49,294 bases of DNA from an uncultured Bacteroidia bacterium (GCA_902774145.1 CACYHC010000013.1:1-49294); one strand, 5' to 3'; shown: positions 25,315-35,148, numbered from the stretch's first letter. The notes: a model not told the origin generated them from the sequence alone. Numbers and translations are program-made.

Positions 25315-25901
25315 TGCCCAGACTCTACATCATTTCCGGATGCAACGGGGCCGGCAAGACGACGGCCTCGTACACCCTTTTGCCCGAAATGCTGGAGTGC
25401 CGGGAGTTCGTCAACTCTGACGAATTCGCCAAGAGCCTTTCCCCCTTCGACCCTTCCGCCGCATCCATTTCGGCGAGCCGGTATATGCTGATGAAAATCA
25501 AATACCTGCTCAACCGGAATATGGATTTCAGCATCGAGACGACACTGGCCACGCGGTCGCTGATGAACATCATCCGGCAGGCCAAGGCGCAGGGCTATCA
25601 CGTCACGGTGCTGTATTTCTGGCTGAATTCCCCAGACCTGGCGGTCCGCCGGGTAAAGGACCGGGTGGCGGCCGGCGGGCACAACATTCCTGAAGAAACC
25701 ATACGCAGGCGCTACTTTATGGGCCTGTCGTATTTCTTCAAGACCTATATCCCCCTGTGCGACCGATGGGTGCTGGCCGACAACTCCACCACCCCGTTCT
25801 CGGTGATTGCCGAGGGCACAGGGCCGGTCCTGATGATCAAGGACAACGAAAAATTCCGTCTTATCAAAGAACTGGCAAACGCCTATGAAACTGAAGACTA
25901 A
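25314..25901 (+). CDS. Zeta-toxin-like P-loop kinase (COG4185 type)
   Basis: A 195-residue protein with Walker A GCNGAGKTT (residues 9-17), NSDEFAKSLSPF (the substrate-side Asp region) and SIETTLATRS, the order typical of zeta-toxin/COG4185 ATPases. Zeta toxins phosphorylate UDP-N-acetyl amino sugars. Stand-alone chromosomal relatives are mostly of unknown role. No epsilon-type antitoxin gene is adjacent. It is translationally linked to the POT transporter upstream (1-nt overlap) and tldD downstream (17-nt overlap), so a housekeeping kinase is as likely as a toxin. Confidence 0.75.
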   Translation: MPRLYIISGCNGAGKTTASYTLLPEMLECREFVNSDEFAKSLSPFDPSAASISASRYMLMKIKYLLNRNMDFSIETTLATRSLMNIIRQAKAQGYHVTVLYFWLNSPDLAVRRVKDRVAAGGHNIPEETIRRRYFMGLSYFFKTYIPLCDRWVLADNSTTPFSVIAEGTGPVLMIKDNEKFRLIKELANAYETED

Positions 25902-27300
25902 CGGATTCGGGGTCAGCCTGGAAGACCTGCAGGCGCTGGTGGCCGAGGGGCTGTCCGGCGGCGGGGACTGGTGCGACCTCTTCTTCGAATACAGCGCGTA
26001 CACGAGCCTGATGCTGCGGGACGGCATCGTCAGTTCCGGCGGCTGCCACGAGGACTACGGCTGCGGCATCCGCGTACTGAACGGCGAAAAGACCGGCTAT
26101 GCCTACGCCGAAAGCACCGATATGCGCGCCCTGCGCAAGGCGGCCCGTTCCGCGGCGAGCATTGCCTCCGGCGGCAGCGTCAAGGCCTGCGGAACCCCGC
26201 ATTCCGTCGAGTGCCCGCACAATCTCTATCCCGCCCGGCGCGACTGGCGCGAAGTGGAAAGCGCCGCGATCATTTCCACGCTCCAGCGCATCGAAAGCGA
26301 AATCCGCCGGCGCGAAAGCCGGACACTTAAGGTAATGGCAACTTTCAGTTGCGATATGAGCGAAGTGCTGATGTTCAATTCGCTCGGCGAACTGACGCAG
26401 GACCTCCGGCCGATGGGCAGCCTCGCCGTTACGGCGATATTTTCCAACGGCAAGAAAGTCATCAACAACAACGCCAGCCGCAGCTATCGCGCGGGGGCGG
26501 AAATGCTCGGCGACAGCGTCGTGAACGCCCTGGTGGAAGAAGTGGTGCGCGGCATCGACGAAGCCTTCGAGGCGCGCCGGCCCAGGGGCGGAAAAATGAG
26601 CGTCGTCATGGGCGCCGGCGCCTCGGGCATCCTGCTGCACGAAGCGATGGGACACGCGTTCGAAGCCGATTTCAACCGCAAGGGACAGTCGGTTTTCAGC
26701 GAGCGCATGGGGCAGAAAATCTGCCGCAGCGGCATTTCTATCGTCGATGACGGCTGCCTTCCCGGCAACCGCGGGGCCTGTAATTTCGACGACGAAGGCG
26801 TTCCCGGGCAGAAGACCTATATGGTGACGGACGGGGTGCTGACCTCGTTCCTGCACGACCGCATCAGCGCGAAATTCTACGGCGTCGCCCCCACCGGAAA
26901 CGGCCGGCGCGAGAGTTTCCGTTACAACCCGATTCCGCGCATGCGGGCGACCTATATGGAAAACGGCAGCGACGGCAGCGTCGAGGACCTGATTGCCTCG
27001 GTGAAGAAAGGCATCTACGTCGACCGCTTCTCCAACGGACAGGTCAAAATCGGCGAAGGGGACTTCACCTTCTTCGTCAAGAGCGGACGGCTCATCGAGA
27101 ACGGGCGGCTGACGGCGCCGGTTTCGGACATCAACATTATCGGCAACGGCCCCCGGGCGCTCGCGGACATCCGCGCCGTCGCGTCGGACCTGACCATCGA
27201 CGAGGGCCAGTGGACCTGCGGAAAAGAGCAGAGCGCACCGGTTTCCTGCGGCATCCCCAGCGTACTGGTAGAGCATCTTACGGTAGGAGGCGGACAATGA
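25885..27300 (+). CDS. tldD: Metalloprotease TldD
   Basis: Large subunit of the TldD/TldE protease, which in E. coli processes unfolded or microcin-type peptides. The 471-residue protein carries the HExxxH zinc motif HEAMGH (His252, Glu253, His257) inside GILLHEAMGHAFEAD. It has the long glycine-rich C-terminal domain of the family. It overlaps its partner gene by 4 nt (ATGA), as expected for a heterodimer. Confidence 0.93.
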   Translation: MKLKTNGFGVSLEDLQALVAEGLSGGGDWCDLFFEYSAYTSLMLRDGIVSSGGCHEDYGCGIRVLNGEKTGYAYAESTDMRALRKAARSAASIASGGSVKACGTPHSVECPHNLYPARRDWREVESAAIISTLQRIESEIRRRESRTLKVMATFSCDMSEVLMFNSLGELTQDLRPMGSLAVTAIFSNGKKVINNNASRSYRAGAEMLGDSVVNALVEEVVRGIDEAFEARRPRGGKMSVVMGAGASGILLHEAMGHAFEADFNRKGQSVFSERMGQKICRSGISIVDDGCLPGNRGACNFDDEGVPGQKTYMVTDGVLTSFLHDRISAKFYGVAPTGNGRRESFRYNPIPRMRATYMENGSDGSVEDLIASVKKGIYVDRFSNGQVKIGEGDFTFFVKSGRLIENGRLTAPVSDINIIGNGPRALADIRAVASDLTIDEGQWTCGKEQSAPVSCGIPSVLVEHLTVGGGQ

Positions 27301-28652
27301 TTACGAAAGAAGACAAGGCGCTGGTGCGCCAGTGTATAGCCATGATTCTCGCGCAGGGCGCCGATGCGGCCCGGGTGACGCTCAACCGCAGCGTCGAGGA
27401 GCTCGTCGCCACCCTGAACGGCGAGGTGGACAAGGTCACGCGCTGCGAGGACAGTTCGCTCGCCCTGGATATTTTCATCGACGGACGCTTCGGCAGTTTC
27501 TCCACCAACCGCACGCAGGCGGATGCGCTGGAGTCCTTCGTCCGCAAGGCCGCCGATATGGCCCGGGCGATGGAACCCGACCCGCTGCGCAAACTGCCGG
27601 CGGCGGAGCGCAAGGCCGCCGATGCCGTCACGGGCCTGGAAGCCGGACTCTATGACGCCGCCCAGGAGGCCGTCACACCGGCGCAGCGTGTACAAAACGC
27701 TCTCAAAGCCGCCGCGTGGGGAAAATGTCCGGCGCCGGAAGGAATGGTCCTGCTCTCCGAGGAGGGCGAATATTCCGATTCCTGCAACGACAACCTCATT
27801 ATGGACAGCGAGGGCCTGGAATGCTGTCACACCGAAACCTCTTTCGACTACGGCGTGGAAGTCACCGTGGCGGACGCGCAGGGACGCAAGTACAGCGGCT
27901 ACGCCTGGGATTCGTCGAGTCGCGCCGAAGGGCTGGATGCCGAGGGGTGCGGGCGCAGGGCGCTGGAGCGGGCCTGTGCGCGCAGGGACAGCCCTGCGCT
28001 CCCGGGCGGACAGTACACGATGGTGGTGGACAGCGAGGTGGCGGGCAAGCTCGTCACTCCCCTGCTCAACGCCCTGAACGGCTATTCCCTCCAACAGGGG
28101 AATTCCTTCCTGGACGGCAGTCTGGGGCAGAAAATCTTTGCCGATGGGATGACGTTGCTGGACATTCCCCGCACGAAGGGCCTGCAGGGTGCCAAATATT
28201 ATGATTCGGAGGGCGTGGCCACGGCCGATAAGCCCATTATCGAGGGGGGCGTTGTCAAACAGTACTTCCTTAATACTTATATGGCAGGGAAGATGGGCAT
28301 GGCGCCTACCGTGGAGTCAGCCACCAAAGTGAAGATGATGCCGTGGCCGCGGAGCGGCCCGGAGCAGGCGCGGGACCGCGCCGCTCTCCTGCGGCGCTGC
28401 CGCAGCGGCATCATCGTCACAGACTTCAACGGGGGCAACTGCAACCCCGCCACGGGCGATTTCTCCTACGGCATCGAGGGTTTCCTCTTTGAAGACGGCG
28501 TCCTCGTCCGCCCGGTGGACGGGATGCTGATTACCGGCAACATGAAGATCCTTTGGCAGCATTTTTTGGCCGCTGCGGACGACGCAAGGCCTTGTTTGTC
28601 AAAACTTATTCCTACCTTAGCGTTTTCTTCCGTAGATTTCAGCGGAGAATAA
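27297..28652 (+). CDS. pmbA: TldE/PmbA partner subunit
   Basis: The 451-residue protein runs from the ATG that overlaps the tldD stop; a reading from 27210 only extends into tldD. It belongs to the PmbA/TldD family but lacks an HExxxH motif, as TldE subunits do, and so supplies structure and the peptide-binding tunnel rather than the metal. Conserved late block: TDFNGGNCNPATGDFSYGIEG-like segment near residues 375-395. Confidence 0.9.
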   Translation: MITKEDKALVRQCIAMILAQGADAARVTLNRSVEELVATLNGEVDKVTRCEDSSLALDIFIDGRFGSFSTNRTQADALESFVRKAADMARAMEPDPLRKLPAAERKAADAVTGLEAGLYDAAQEAVTPAQRVQNALKAAAWGKCPAPEGMVLLSEEGEYSDSCNDNLIMDSEGLECCHTETSFDYGVEVTVADAQGRKYSGYAWDSSSRAEGLDAEGCGRRALERACARRDSPALPGGQYTMVVDSEVAGKLVTPLLNALNGYSLQQGNSFLDGSLGQKIFADGMTLLDIPRTKGLQGAKYYDSEGVATADKPIIEGGVVKQYFLNTYMAGKMGMAPTVESATKVKMMPWPRSGPEQARDRAALLRRCRSGIIVTDFNGGNCNPATGDFSYGIEGFLFEDGVLVRPVDGMLITGNMKILWQHFLAAADDARPCLSKLIPTLAFSSVDFSGE

Positions 28653-28662
28653 TAAACAGACA

Positions 28663-29247
28663 ATGAACCTGAATATGAAAATAGAAAAAGAAAAAGTAGT
28701 AGCCCTGAGCTACACCCTGACCGTGGACGGCAAGGTCGCGGACAGCGCCAGCGCAGAACAACCTCTGGAATACACCCACGGCAAAGGAATGCTCCTGCCG
28801 AAGTTCGAAGCCGAACTGGAAGGCAAGGCGGCGGGCGACGATTTCGCCTTCACCCTCAGCCCCGAAGAAGGCTACGGCGTGGCGGACCCCGCGATGCGCA
28901 TTCCCCTGCCCAAGGCGGCCTTCAGCCAGAACGGACAGGTCCGCGAAGACCTGCTCGTTCCCGGCACCGTGATTCCGATGGTGGACAACAACGGCAACCT
29001 CGTCCAGGGCTGCGTGATCAGCGTCGACGAGCAAAATGTCCTGATGGACTTCAACCACCCGATGGCGGACAAGACCCTCCATTTTACCGGCCGGGTCGAA
29101 TCCGTCCGCGAGGCCACCGAAGAAGAGAAAAACGGCCACTGCTGCCACGGAAAGGGCCATTGCCACAAGGAAGAAGGCGAATGCTGCTGTAAAGACGAAG
29201 GGAAGGATTGCGACTGCGGAGGAAACTGCGACTGCAAAGACCGATGA
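28663..29247 (+). CDS. slyD: SlyD-type FKBP peptidyl-prolyl isomerase with metal-binding tail
   Basis: A 194-residue cytoplasmic folding helper. The FKBP domain (about 8-70, LSYTLTVDGKVADSA) is interrupted by the insert-in-flap domain typical of SlyD, with GYGVADPAMRIPLPK. The last 38 residues form a Cys/His/Asp-rich tail (HCCHGKGHCH, CCCKDEGKDCDCGG), like the nickel-binding tail of E. coli SlyD but with more cysteines. An alternative ATG lies four codons in. The stop overlaps the next start. Confidence 0.9.
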   Translation: MNLNMKIEKEKVVALSYTLTVDGKVADSASAEQPLEYTHGKGMLLPKFEAELEGKAAGDDFAFTLSPEEGYGVADPAMRIPLPKAAFSQNGQVREDLLVPGTVIPMVDNNGNLVQGCVISVDEQNVLMDFNHPMADKTLHFTGRVESVREATEEEKNGHCCHGKGHCHKEEGECCCKDEGKDCDCGGNCDCKDR

Positions 29248-30254
29248 AAACGGCCGTCGTCATCCTGAACTGGAACACCCGGGAGTTCCTGGAGCGCTTC
29301 CTCCCCCCGCTGCTGGAAAGCGTGCAGGGGCTGGACGCGCAGGTCGTCGTGGCGGACAACTGCTCGCACGACGGATCCGCGGAGTTCGTCGCCGCGACCT
29401 TCCCGCAGGTACAGCTCATCCGCCTGGACCACAATTACGGCTTTACGGGCGGCTACAACCGTGCCCTCGCCCAGATTGACGCCGAATATTTCCTGCTGCT
29501 CAATTCCGATATCGAAGTGGAGAACGGCTGGCTGGAGCCCCTCGTGGACTGGATGGACGCACATCCGGACTGCGGCGCCTGCGGGCCCAAACTGCATTCC
29601 TGGTACCAGCGCGAGCGCTTCGAATACGCCGGCGCTGCGGGCGGCTGGCTGGACCGCTTCGGCTATCCCTTCTGCCGCGGCCGTATCCTCAAGGAGACCG
29701 AAGAAGATACCGGACAGTACGACACGCCCGCGGACGTGATGTGGGTCAGCGGCGCCTGCCTGCTGACGCGCAGCCGCCTCTGGAAACAGCTCGGCGGGAT
29801 GGACGAGCGCTTCTTCGCCCATATGGACGAGATTGACTACTGCTGGCGCATCCAGCTGGCCGGCTACCGCGTCTGCGTCGTCCCCGCATCGACGGTATGG
29901 CATGTCGGCGGCGGCACCCTGCCCCCGGAGTCTGCCTTCAAGCTGCAGCTCAATTACCGCAACAACCTGCTGATGCTCCACAAGAACCTGCCCCGGAGCC
30001 TGCGTTCGTCGCTGGTGATCGGGACGCGATACCTGCTGGACATCGGCGCCTGTATCTTCTATTTTCTCAACGCCAAGAAGGCCTGTGCGAAGGCCGTCCG
30101 GCGCGCACACCGCGAATATCACCGCCTCAAGGGCCCGCGCGGAAACGCTCCGTTCCTTCCGGCCGGCGTCACCCGCCTCTGCCTGATGCGCCTGGGGCGG
30201 ATGAAGGGCGACAAGAAATTCCAAACCCTCAGAAAGTATGAAAGTCGTCATTGA
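29244..30254 (+). CDS. Family 2 glycosyltransferase (rhamnosyltransferase-like)
   Basis: The 336-residue protein runs from the ATG overlapping the slyD stop. The GT-A fold shows VVILNWN (5-11), VVADNCSHDGS (35-45) and NSD (87-89), the metal/nucleotide-sugar DxD-type site, plus a later DEIDYCWR. It resembles WbbL/RfbF-like enzymes that add sugars to surface polysaccharide precursors. No other polysaccharide genes flank it. A membrane-associated C-terminus (hydrophobic stretch near residue 260-275) is present. It overlaps trkA by 17 nt. Confidence 0.85.
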   Translation: MKTAVVILNWNTREFLERFLPPLLESVQGLDAQVVVADNCSHDGSAEFVAATFPQVQLIRLDHNYGFTGGYNRALAQIDAEYFLLLNSDIEVENGWLEPLVDWMDAHPDCGACGPKLHSWYQRERFEYAGAAGGWLDRFGYPFCRGRILKETEEDTGQYDTPADVMWVSGACLLTRSRLWKQLGGMDERFFAHMDEIDYCWRIQLAGYRVCVVPASTVWHVGGGTLPPESAFKLQLNYRNNLLMLHKNLPRSLRSSLVIGTRYLLDIGACIFYFLNAKKACAKAVRRAHREYHRLKGPRGNAPFLPAGVTRLCLMRLGRMKGDKKFQTLRKYESRH

Positions 30255-31599
30255 AGGGGCCGGCGAGGTGGGGTCCCACCTGGCCAAGCTCCTGCGGGCC
30301 GAAGGCCATTCCATCACGGTCATTGACAGCGATCCCGAAAGGCTCGCACACCTCTCCGTCTATGCGGACGTGGAGACCGTCGAGGGCAGCGCCAGCTCCC
30401 TGCGCATTCTCGAGCAGGCCGGCGCCGGGACTGCGGACCTTTACATCGCCGTTTTCCCCTTTGTCCCCCAGGAAGTGAACCTGCTGGGTGCCATTTTCGC
30501 GAAGAAACTCGGCGCCAAGCGCGTCGTCGCCCGTGTCAGCGACGAAGAGATGCTCCGGGGAGACAGCCGGCGGCTGCTGCGCGAAGCGGGCATCGACCAC
30601 GTCCTTTACCCGGAACGGATTGCGGCGGATGAAATCGTCGACGCGCTCGCGAACAACCTTTCCGGCGACAATATGGATTTCGCGCACGGGAAGCTGAAAA
30701 TTTCCGTCTTCCGCCTCGACGAGAATTCGTCGCTGACGGATTTGCGCCTGTCGGAGTTCGTCGCGATGAATACACCGGAAGAGCTGCAGAAATTCCGCAT
30801 CATCGCCCTTTCCCGCTCCGACAGCACGATCATCCCGAAATTGGATACGCGCTTCCGCTTCGGCGACCTTGTCTTCACCATTTCCAAGGATGACGGCGAG
30901 GAATGCCTGCGGCGCTTTTTCGGCGAAAACCGCATCCTGACGCATTCGGCGATGATTATGGGCGGCACGCCGACCGCCGAGATGCTGGCCCGCAGCCTCG
31001 ACGCGCAGGGAATGCGCGTCAAGCTCATCGACAAGGACAAGGAGCGCTGCATCGAACTTTCTGAACGCCTGCCCGACAGCATCCTCGTGGTGAACGGAGA
31101 CGGCCGCAATTCGGATTTCCTGCTGGAGGAGTCTATCGGCGAATACGATACCTTTATTGCGCTGACCGGACGGGACGAGAGCAATATCCTCTCCTGTGTC
31201 GCCGCGGAGAGGCTTGGGATTGCCAGTTCGATCGCCGCGGTGGAGAATATCGAGTATATCAAGCTGGCGGAGGAGATGGGCGTGGACCAGGTGATCAACA
31301 GGAAGTTGATTACCGCGAGCCGCATCCTGAAGCATACCCTCAGCAGCAAGGCGCGTTTTGTCAAGTATATGGCCGGGACGGACGCAGAGATCATGGAGTA
31401 TTTTGTCGAGGTGGGTTGTCCCATTACCCGCGGTCCGCTCAAGGAGGTCTCTTTCCCGGAGAACGCCATTGTGGGCGGGGTCATCCGGGGCGGAGAGGTG
31501 GAGATTGCCGTGGGCGATACGCAGATCCAGCCGGGAGACCGTGTGGTGGTCTTTTCGATGGGGGCGTCCGTCAAGGCGGTGGACCGGCTCTTCCGTTGA
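30238..31599 (+). CDS. trkA: Trk potassium uptake regulatory protein TrkA
   Basis: The 453-residue cytoplasmic protein is made of two RCK units. The first nucleotide-binding loop is VVIEGAGEVGSHLA (3-16) with VIDSDPERL. The second half begins near residue 240 with a degenerate loop (MGGTPTAEMLA). TrkA binds NAD(H) or nucleotides and gates a TrkH/TrkG membrane channel; no trkH lies in the window. A terminator-like hairpin follows its stop. Confidence 0.92.
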   Translation: MKVVIEGAGEVGSHLAKLLRAEGHSITVIDSDPERLAHLSVYADVETVEGSASSLRILEQAGAGTADLYIAVFPFVPQEVNLLGAIFAKKLGAKRVVARVSDEEMLRGDSRRLLREAGIDHVLYPERIAADEIVDALANNLSGDNMDFAHGKLKISVFRLDENSSLTDLRLSEFVAMNTPEELQKFRIIALSRSDSTIIPKLDTRFRFGDLVFTISKDDGEECLRRFFGENRILTHSAMIMGGTPTAEMLARSLDAQGMRVKLIDKDKERCIELSERLPDSILVVNGDGRNSDFLLEESIGEYDTFIALTGRDESNILSCVAAERLGIASSIAAVENIEYIKLAEEMGVDQVINRKLITASRILKHTLSSKARFVKYMAGTDAEIMEYFVEVGCPITRGPLKEVSFPENAIVGGVIRGGEVEIAVGDTQIQPGDRVVVFSMGASVKAVDRLFR

Positions 31600-31620
31600 C
31601 AAAAAGTCAAAACAACGACG

Positions 31621-31656
31621 ATGGCAGGCTATTTGACGGCTTGCCATTTTGTTTTC
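31621..31656 (+). terminator. Intrinsic terminator after trkA
   Basis: ATGGCAGGC (31621-31629) pairs with GCTTGCCAT (31639-31647) over 9 bp with one G-T pair and a 9-nt loop, and TTTGTTTTC follows. This separates the slyD-GT2-trkA run from the grpE-dnaJ-recQ run. Confidence 0.7.
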
Positions 31657-31676
31657 AGTTAAAGGGATAAAAACAA

Positions 31677-32213
31677 ATGGCAAAAGAATTGAAAGACCAG
31701 AAAGAAAAGAAGACCACCAAGGAGGCGCAGGAGAAGAAGGCCGAGGAGAAGAAGGTGTATACCGAGGGGCAGATGAAGGAAGTCGCTGACAAATTGGCAG
31801 CGGAGAAGGATAGTTACCTGCGGCTGATGGCGGAGTTTGATACGTTCCGGCGGCGCAGTGCGGAGGAGAAACTCGCCATTACGGCGGCGGCGGCGGCGAA
31901 GACCATCGAAGGGCTGCTGCCCATCCTGGACGATTGTGAGCGCGGAATGGCCCTATTGGGGGTCAGTGCCGAGGATAGTGAGACCAATGGCGTCGCGCTG
32001 ATTTACAAGAAATTAACAGATTACCTGCATACGCTGGGGCTCAAGGCCATCGAGGCCAAGGGAGAGCCTTTTGATACGGATTTTCACGAGGCGGTGACGC
32101 AGTTTCCCACGGAGGATGAGGCCCAGAAGGGCAAGGTCATCGATGTGGTGCAGACCGGCTATACGCTCAACGGCAAAATCCTCCGGTATGCGAAAGTAGT
32201 AGTCGGAGTGTAA
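31677..32213 (+). CDS. grpE: Nucleotide exchange factor GrpE
   Basis: The 178-residue cochaperone releases ADP from DnaK. A charged Lys/Glu-rich coiled-coil N-terminus (1-60) is followed by the core with YLRLMAEFDTFRRR and the C-terminal beta-domain GEPFDTDFHEAV. Four bases separate it from dnaJ, the usual Bacteroidota pair. dnaK is elsewhere. No CIRCE-like inverted repeat was seen upstream. Confidence 0.95.
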   Translation: MAKELKDQKEKKTTKEAQEKKAEEKKVYTEGQMKEVADKLAAEKDSYLRLMAEFDTFRRRSAEEKLAITAAAAAKTIEGLLPILDDCERGMALLGVSAEDSETNGVALIYKKLTDYLHTLGLKAIEAKGEPFDTDFHEAVTQFPTEDEAQKGKVIDVVQTGYTLNGKILRYAKVVVGV

Positions 32214-32217
32214 CAAT

Positions 32218-33414
32218 ATGGCAGAGAAAAGAGATTATTACGAGGTGTTGGGCGTAGACAAGAAGGCCAGCCTCGACGAGATAAAGAGCGCGTACAAGAA
32301 GGCCGCGCTCAAGTGGCATCCGGACCGTCACGTGGACGATTCCGAAGCGGAGAAGAAGGCCGCCGAGGAGAAGTTCAAGGAGGCGTCGGAAGCGTATTCC
32401 GTGCTCAGTGACGCGGACAAGCGCGCCAAGTATGACCAGTTCGGCTTTGCCGGCGTGGACGGTAGTGCGGGCTTTGGCGGTGACGGCGGGTTCGGAGGGT
32501 TCGGCGATATCAACGATGTCCTGCGCGACCTCTTCGGCGGGGCCTTCGGCAGCTTCTTCGGTGGCGGCGGCGGTTTCGGCGGCTTTGGCGGCGGCTTCGG
32601 CGGAAACGGTGGCGGCAGTGCACGGATGCGCGGCCGGGACATCCGCACCCGCGTTCGCCTTACCCTCGAGGAAATGGCGAAAGGCTGTACCAAGGAAGTG
32701 GAAATCGAGCATAACCGGCCCTGCCGGGAATGCGGCGGACTCGGCGCGAAGAACGCGTCCGACGTGAAGACCTGTCCGACCTGCGGCGGTCGCGGCCAGG
32801 TGGAGCAGCGGATGCGCGGCATCTTCGGAATGTCGATCAATTATGCGGTCTGCCCCCACTGCGGCGGTCGCGGGAAAGTGGTTTCCAACCCCTGTCCCAA
32901 GTGCAAGGGAACGGGCCTGGAGCGCATCCGGGAGAAGGTCAAGGTGACGATTCCCGCCGGCGTCGAGAACGGCATGCAGCTCAGCGTGCGCGGCGAGGGC
33001 CACAGTGCCGGAAAGGACGGGGTCAACGGCGACCTCCTGGTCGTCATCGAGGAACTCCCGCACAACACGCTCAAGCGGGAAGGCGAAAACCTCTTTTATA
33101 CCCGGGTGCTTTCCCTGCCCGAAGCGGTGCTCGGCTGTGAAATCGAAGTCCCCACCCTGGACGGGACGCAGCGGCTGAAAATCGACGCCGGGACGCAGTC
33201 CGGCACGGTGACCGTGCTTCGCGGCAAGGGAATGCCGGTCGTGAACGGATACGGAAGGGGCAACCTGTTTGTGAAGATTCTCGTCTGGATTCCGCGCAAA
33301 CTGGACCGCGAGCAGAAGAAGTTCTTCGAAGGGCTGAAGGACAGCGGGGCGATGAAACCCGACCCCAACCGCGACGACCGCAACCTCTTCGAAAAGGAAA
33401 GCCGCTATTTTTAA
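32218..33414 (+). CDS. dnaJ: Chaperone DnaJ
   Basis: The 398-residue Hsp40 cochaperone of DnaK has a J-domain (about 5-70) with HPD at 34-36. A long Gly/Phe linker (about 75-140) is followed by four CxxCxGxG zinc motifs: CRECGGLG, CPTCGGRG, CPHCGGRG and CPKCKGTG. The substrate-binding C-terminal domains follow. All class-I DnaJ elements are present. recQ starts 6 nt downstream. Confidence 0.97.
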   Translation: MAEKRDYYEVLGVDKKASLDEIKSAYKKAALKWHPDRHVDDSEAEKKAAEEKFKEASEAYSVLSDADKRAKYDQFGFAGVDGSAGFGGDGGFGGFGDINDVLRDLFGGAFGSFFGGGGGFGGFGGGFGGNGGGSARMRGRDIRTRVRLTLEEMAKGCTKEVEIEHNRPCRECGGLGAKNASDVKTCPTCGGRGQVEQRMRGIFGMSINYAVCPHCGGRGKVVSNPCPKCKGTGLERIREKVKVTIPAGVENGMQLSVRGEGHSAGKDGVNGDLLVVIEELPHNTLKREGENLFYTRVLSLPEAVLGCEIEVPTLDGTQRLKIDAGTQSGTVTVLRGKGMPVVNGYGRGNLFVKILVWIPRKLDREQKKFFEGLKDSGAMKPDPNRDDRNLFEKESRYF

Positions 33415-33420
33415 GGCGCG

Positions 33421-35127
33421 ATGACGGCGCGCGAAGTCCTTAAGCAGTACTGGGGCTATGACGGCTTCAGGCCGATGCAGGAAGAAATCATTTCCGCATC
33501 GCTTGCGGGGCGCGACGTCCTGGCCATCCTGTCCACCGGCGGCGGAAAATCCATCTGTTTCCAGGTCCCCGGCCTGATGACGGAGGGGCTGACGCTGGTG
33601 GTCACGCCCCTGATCGCCCTGATGCGGGACCAGGTGCAGAACCTCACGGACCGCGGCATCCGGGCCCTCTGCATCCACGCCGGGATGGAGCGCCGCGAAG
33701 TGGATACCCGCCTCAACAATGCCGCCTACGGGGATTACAAATTCCTCTATATTTCTCCCGAGCGCCTGACGACGCGCCTCTTCCGTTCGTATCTCGACGT
33801 ACTGGACATCCGGCGCATCGTGGTGGACGAAGCGCACTGTATTTCGCAGTGGGGCTATGATTTCCGGCCGGAATACCTGAAAATCGGCGAGATGCGCGAC
33901 CTGATCGACGCACCGGTGATGGCGCTGACCGCCACTGCGACGCCGAAGGTGGCCCAGGACATTATGGAAAAACTGGGCTTCCGGGAGCCGCTACTGCTCA
34001 AGAGCGGGTTTGCGCGTCCGAACCTCAGTTATATCGTCCGCGAATGTGAAGACAAGCAGGGGCGCCTGCTTACGCTCTGCCGCTCGGTGCAGGGCTCCGG
34101 CATCGTGTATCTCCGGCACCGGAAAATGTGCGAGGAAACGGCGGCGTTCCTGCGGGAGAACGGCATCAGCGCCTCTTTTTATCACGCGGGACTCGGACCC
34201 GCTTCCCGCGCGGAGCGGCAGGCGGAATGGAAAGAGGGCCGGATTCGCGTGATGGTCTGCACCAACGCCTTCGGAATGGGCATCGACAAGCCGGACGTGC
34301 GCTTCGTCGCTCACCTGGACCTTCCCGACAGTCCGGAGGCCTACTTCCAGGAAGCGGGACGCGCCGGACGCGACGGCCTGCCTTCCTACGCGGCGCTGTT
34401 CTGGAACGCGTCGGACATCCGCCGGATGCACCAGCTGACCGAACTGTCCTTCCCTTCCCTCGATTACATCGCCGATGTCTACCAGAAACTGCACATTTTC
34501 TACGGCATCCCCTACGAAGCGGGCGAAGGCCGGCAATTGCGTTTCGACGAGCAGGAATTTGCGCGCCAGTACCGCCTGAACCGCGCGTCGATGCTGTACG
34601 CCATCCGCTATCTGGAGCGCAGCGGGCACCTCATCTTTACAGAGGATATGGAAATCCGCACCCGCGTGGGCATCATCGTCCCGCGCGAAGGGGTGGCCGA
34701 CCTCAGCTTCCCAGAGCGGAAAATGGCGCTGATTTTCGAGGGCCTGATGCGCGGCTACCCCGGGATTTTCTCCTATACCGTCGATATCGACGAACAGCGG
34801 CTCGCCACAAGTATCGACGCGGAGATTCCCGAACTGCGGCAGCTGCTCTACAAAATGTCCCTTGCGCATTTCATCAAATACATCCCCGCCGACCGCAGCA
34901 ACGTGATTGAACTGCGGCATCCGCGCCTGCAGCCCGGGAACCTGAACCTCGACCCGGCGCGTTATGCCCTGCTCCGGCAGCGGGCGGAAGAGCGCAGTGC
35001 GGCGATGGAAGGCTACCTGCAGCTCGGAGAGGACGGCTGCCGCAGCAGTTATATGCTCGCCTACTTCGGCGAAGAGAACGCCGCCCCCTGCGGTTGTTGC
35101 GACCTCTGCCGCGCCCGGGAACGGTAA
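33421..35127 (+). CDS. recQ: ATP-dependent DNA helicase RecQ, short form ending in the Cys cluster
   Basis: A superfamily-2 3'-5' helicase of 568 residues. Walker A is STGGGKS near residue 38, DEAHC near residue 138, and [10 protein letters not shown] is motif VI. After the helicase core a winged-helix-like region leads to [13 protein letters not shown] and CGCCDLC at the very C-terminus. Classical E. coli RecQ has its zinc Cys cluster before the winged helix and an HRDC domain after it. Here the order appears different and HRDC is absent. This form is, to my knowledge, common in Bacteroidota and not a truncation. Confidence 0.9.
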   Translation: MTAREVLKQYWGYDGFRPMQEEIISASLAGRDVLAILSTGGGKSICFQVPGLMTEGLTLVVTPLIALMRDQVQNLTDRGIRALCIHAGMERREVDTRLNNAAYGDYKFLYISPERLTTRLFRSYLDVLDIRRIVVDEAHCISQWGYDFRPEYLKIGEMRDLIDAPVMALTATATPKVAQDIMEKLGFREPLLLKSGFARPNLSYIVRECEDKQGRLLTLCRSVQGSGIVYLRHRKMCEETAAFLRENGISASFYHAGLGPASRAERQAEWKEGRIRVMVCTNAFGMGIDKPDVRFVAHLDLPDSPEAYFQEAGRAGRDGLPSYAALFWNASDIRRMHQLTELSFPSLDYIADVYQKLHIFYGIPYEAGEGRQLRFDEQEFARQYRLNRASMLYAIRYLERSGHLIFTEDMEIRTRVGIIVPREGVADLSFPERKMALIFEGLMRGYPGIFSYTVDIDEQRLATSIDAEIPELRQLLYKMSLAHFIKYIPADRSNVIELRHPRLQPGNLNLDPARYALLRQRAEERSAAMEGYLQLGEDGCRSSYMLAYFGEENAAPCGCCDLCRARER

Positions 35128-35148
35128 CTTGTCTCCCGACTAACATCT

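Noticed and set aside
25314-25901. Calling the zeta-like kinase plus tldD a toxin-antitoxin system
   Set aside because: TldD is a housekeeping protease partner of TldE, and no epsilon-like or small antitoxin gene is adjacent.
32440-32620. GGCGGCTTC-type short repeats
   Set aside because: This is the Gly/Phe-rich linker of DnaJ encoded with biased codons, a normal part of the gene.
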